Below are positions 62,579 through 64,000 of a DNA stretch of 64,000 bases, one piece after another. Source of the DNA: JAGQIB01 sp041393395 (GTDB lineage: Bacteria > ARS69); contig JAWKKG010000007.1 in the NCBI GenBank assembly GCA_041393395.1, positions 297,323-361,322 of the forward strand, given 5' to 3'. Position 1 is the first letter of the stretch; the number at the start of each line of letters is the position of its first letter. Made by a program: the position numbers and the translations under genes. The notes below the pieces were generated by a model, which saw nothing but the letters and a program-made list of their open reading frames with translations, searched no databases and was not told the DNA's origin.

Positions 62579-62653
62579 ACCGCGCCGGTTTCGCCACCGG
62601 CGGATCTCCCGGGGCGGCCCCCGAGATGGTAAGGTCGCGTGGCTTGGGGGCTT

Positions 62654-62731
<78 letters not shown>

Positions 62732-62792
62732 CCCCCGGGATCGCCGCGCGCGGCTCCGGGGCGTGGCCCGGCGAACGGCGGGACCCAGGCGA

Positions 62793-62869
<77 letters not shown>

Positions 62870-62920
62870 GCCCGTCGTCGGGCGAGGCGAGGAAATCCGG
62901 CGACGGAACGTGGTTGGACG

Positions 62921-62996
62921 GTGGGCGTAGCTCAGTCGGCAGAGCACCTGACTGTGGCTCAGGATGTCGCGGGTTCGAGCCCCGTCGCCCACCCCA
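62921..62996 (+). tRNA. tRNA-His (GTG)
   Basis: 76 bases with encoded CCA. Acceptor GTGGGCG pairs with CGCCCAC. A G at 62920 can supply the extra G-1 opposite discriminator C73, the tRNA-His identity element. Loop CTGTGGC gives anticodon GTG. Confidence 0.97.
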
Positions 62997-63042
62997 ACCG
63001 CCGTCCCGGCGACCTTTTCGACCCCCGGCCGTGGTTCCGGGG

Positions 63043-63072
63043 TTGCCGCATTTCGGGCGGGTACGGTATCTT
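63043..63072 (+). promoter_or_regulatory. tRNA-Lys promoter
   Basis: TTGCCG (63043-63048), 18-base spacer, TATCTT (63067-63072), 13 bases before the tRNA. Confidence 0.5.
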
Positions 63073-63084
63073 CCCGCTCCGCGT

Positions 63085-63160
<76 letters not shown>

Positions 63161-63168
63161 CTTCTGAT

Positions 63169-63210
63169 CCCCGGCGAGCCGGCCCCGTGGGCCGTTCGAC
63201 CGGGGTTTTT
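63169..63210 (+). terminator. intrinsic terminator after tRNA-Lys
   Basis: Outer stem CCCCGG (63169-63174) with CCGGGG (63200-63205), inner GCCGGC/GCC pairing, followed by TTTTT at 63206-63210. Confidence 0.75.
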
Positions 63211-63406
63211 CGTCCCGGGGTGTCCCGGTACGGGGTTCCGGGCTGTCCGCGGTTTCGCTCTGGGATTTCGTCCCGGCCGCGAATCCGGGCGAAGGCCGGC
63301 CGCATCGGATGAGTTAAGATCCGAGGGTCGAGATCCGGGTCGAGCGCGCGAGGTCAAGAACCGGCCCGGCGCGATCGATCCAGAGAGCAGGACCGGAAAG
63401 GAAAGA

Positions 63407-63756
63407 GGGGGCGACTGGTTTCGACGGGGTTCCGGAACCACAGACTGCGTGCCGAGGCACCCGAGGCCTCGTTAAAAACGGGTAACGTTACAACTGCCGA
63501 CCACGAGTTGGCCCTGGCTGCTTAGTTAGCCAGCAGTGGCCCGTTCAAGCCCGCGGGGGCGGATGCCACTGTCGATACGCGGGATGCTCGCCCGACCGGT
63601 GCATCGGCGGAAGGGCGCTAAGATTTACCGAGGCTGGCCTCACGGACATCCCGTCCGCCGGAGTTTCGTGAGGCGAGATCAATAGGCGGAAAGCGCACGG
63701 AGATGTCTGCGGGAAAAGTGCTTCGGACGTGGGTTCGACTCCCACCGCCTCCACCA
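63407..63756 (+). ncRNA. ssrA: transfer-messenger RNA
   Basis: About 350 bases. 5' end GGGGGCG pairs with CGCCTCC before ACCA (63753-63756). The tRNA-like part has the CTGGTTTCGACGG start and the GTGGGTTCGACTCCCACC T arm at the 3' end. The tag frame reads N-V-T-T-A-D-H-E-L-A-L-A-A then TAG (codons from 63484, stop 63523-63525); the resume codon is not certain and could be one or two codons earlier or later. The ending ALAA is the usual ClpXP degron. Works with SmpB (57530). Confidence 0.95.
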
Positions 63757-63762
63757 ATTCGA

Positions 63763-63795
63763 GGGCCCGGAACCCCAGGGGGTTTCGGGCCCTTT
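63763..63795 (+). terminator. intrinsic terminator of ssrA
   Basis: GGGCCCGGAACCCC (63763-63776) and GGGGTTTCGGGCCC (63779-63792) form a near-perfect 14-base hairpin followed by TTT. Confidence 0.85.
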
Positions 63796-64000
63796 CGGAA
63801 CAGGCAAGGATGGGACATCGTGTCCTCCCGCGGTCCGCCGTGTCAGTAGGTGCTCTGGTGGCTGTTGTGGCCGAGCTAGGTGCGCTGCGGCACGGGGAGG
63901 CTGGACAGAGGCGCATGTCTGAACCCGTCAGCGCCCACCGCCGGTTGCGCCGCGAAGTTGTCTCCGGCACCGCCTAGTACACGCACCGCGAGCGCCCAAC
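63796..64000. other. downstream of ssrA; no gene seen
   Basis: About 205 bases up to the window edge. No convincing gene or RNA. Composition looks less GC-skewed than the coding regions. The frames across it overlap the tmRNA and encode no recognisable protein. Confidence 0.4.

Noticed and set aside
63545..63977. Open frames across the tmRNA and its downstream region
   Set aside because: They read through the structured tmRNA and terminator, and encode no recognisable protein.

Overview
The window is GC-rich, densely packed DNA from a free-living diderm bacterium. Most genes overlap by 1-4 bases (ATGA, GTGA, TTGA), TTG and GTG starts are common, and Shine-Dalgarno sites are strong. Lipoprotein signals, RND efflux pumps, an O-antigen ligase-like protein, and large secreted beta-propeller/beta-helix proteins with FlgD-Ig-like C-terminal domains suggest an uncultured FCB-like or Candidatus Eisenbacteria-type lineage. 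That placement is inference from gene content only; there is no 16S gene here. No CRISPR array, insertion sequence or prophage was seen.

Layout. 1-9.2 kb: two tandem RND permeases (the first cut by the window edge), a secreted propeller protein, and an NtrB/NtrC-type sensor kinase with a sigma-54 activator. 9.2-19.0 kb, minus strand: AddA-like and AddB-like helicase-nuclease subunits, a secreted protein with a peptidoglycan-binding-like end, and a YhaN/SMC-like ATPase. 19.2-21.7 kb: a predicted outer-membrane protein and a sulfatase-superfamily lipoprotein. 21.8-31.0 kb: an aminotransferase, a YqeC-like protein, an amidohydrolase/deaminase, a complete BMP-type nucleoside ABC importer and a lipoprotein alkaline phosphatase. 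Together these look like a nucleotide/nucleoside scavenging unit. 45.4-55.2 kb, minus strand: a nine-gene heme operon (HemX/CcsA-like, hemA, C, D, B, L, E, N, Y-like) running from glutamyl-tRNA to protoporphyrin IX. 55.3-64 kb: an RDD protein, tRNA-Leu, an O-antigen ligase-like protein, smpB, amidase, GerMN protein, rph, rdgB, a beta-helix protein, four tRNAs (Pro, Arg, His, Lys) and tmRNA.

The most unusual part is 31.2-45.2 kb. It holds two copies of a three-gene secreted-protein module: a large propeller/beta-helix protein with a FlgD-like tail, then a beta-helix protein, then a small secreted protein. A metallo-beta-lactamase-fold lipoprotein gene separates the copies, and a tandem array of three paralogous ~185-residue secreted proteins follows. 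The beta-helix proteins and the small paralogs, otherwise unrelated, all end in the same short sequence (S-W-[GS]-x-[IV]-K-x-x-Y-R at the extreme C terminus). A sixth copy lies at 61.4 kb. I do not recognise this tail among named sorting signals.

Three genes of the two modules also carry simple-sequence tracts or frame breaks. There is a C13 tract upstream of the first large gene, a CTCA tetranucleotide repeat inside the signal-peptide codons of the second (one unit short of an open frame), and a one-base frame break at a G4 run in the first beta-helix gene. This pattern suggests a phase-variable surface-protein family, although assembly error must be excluded.
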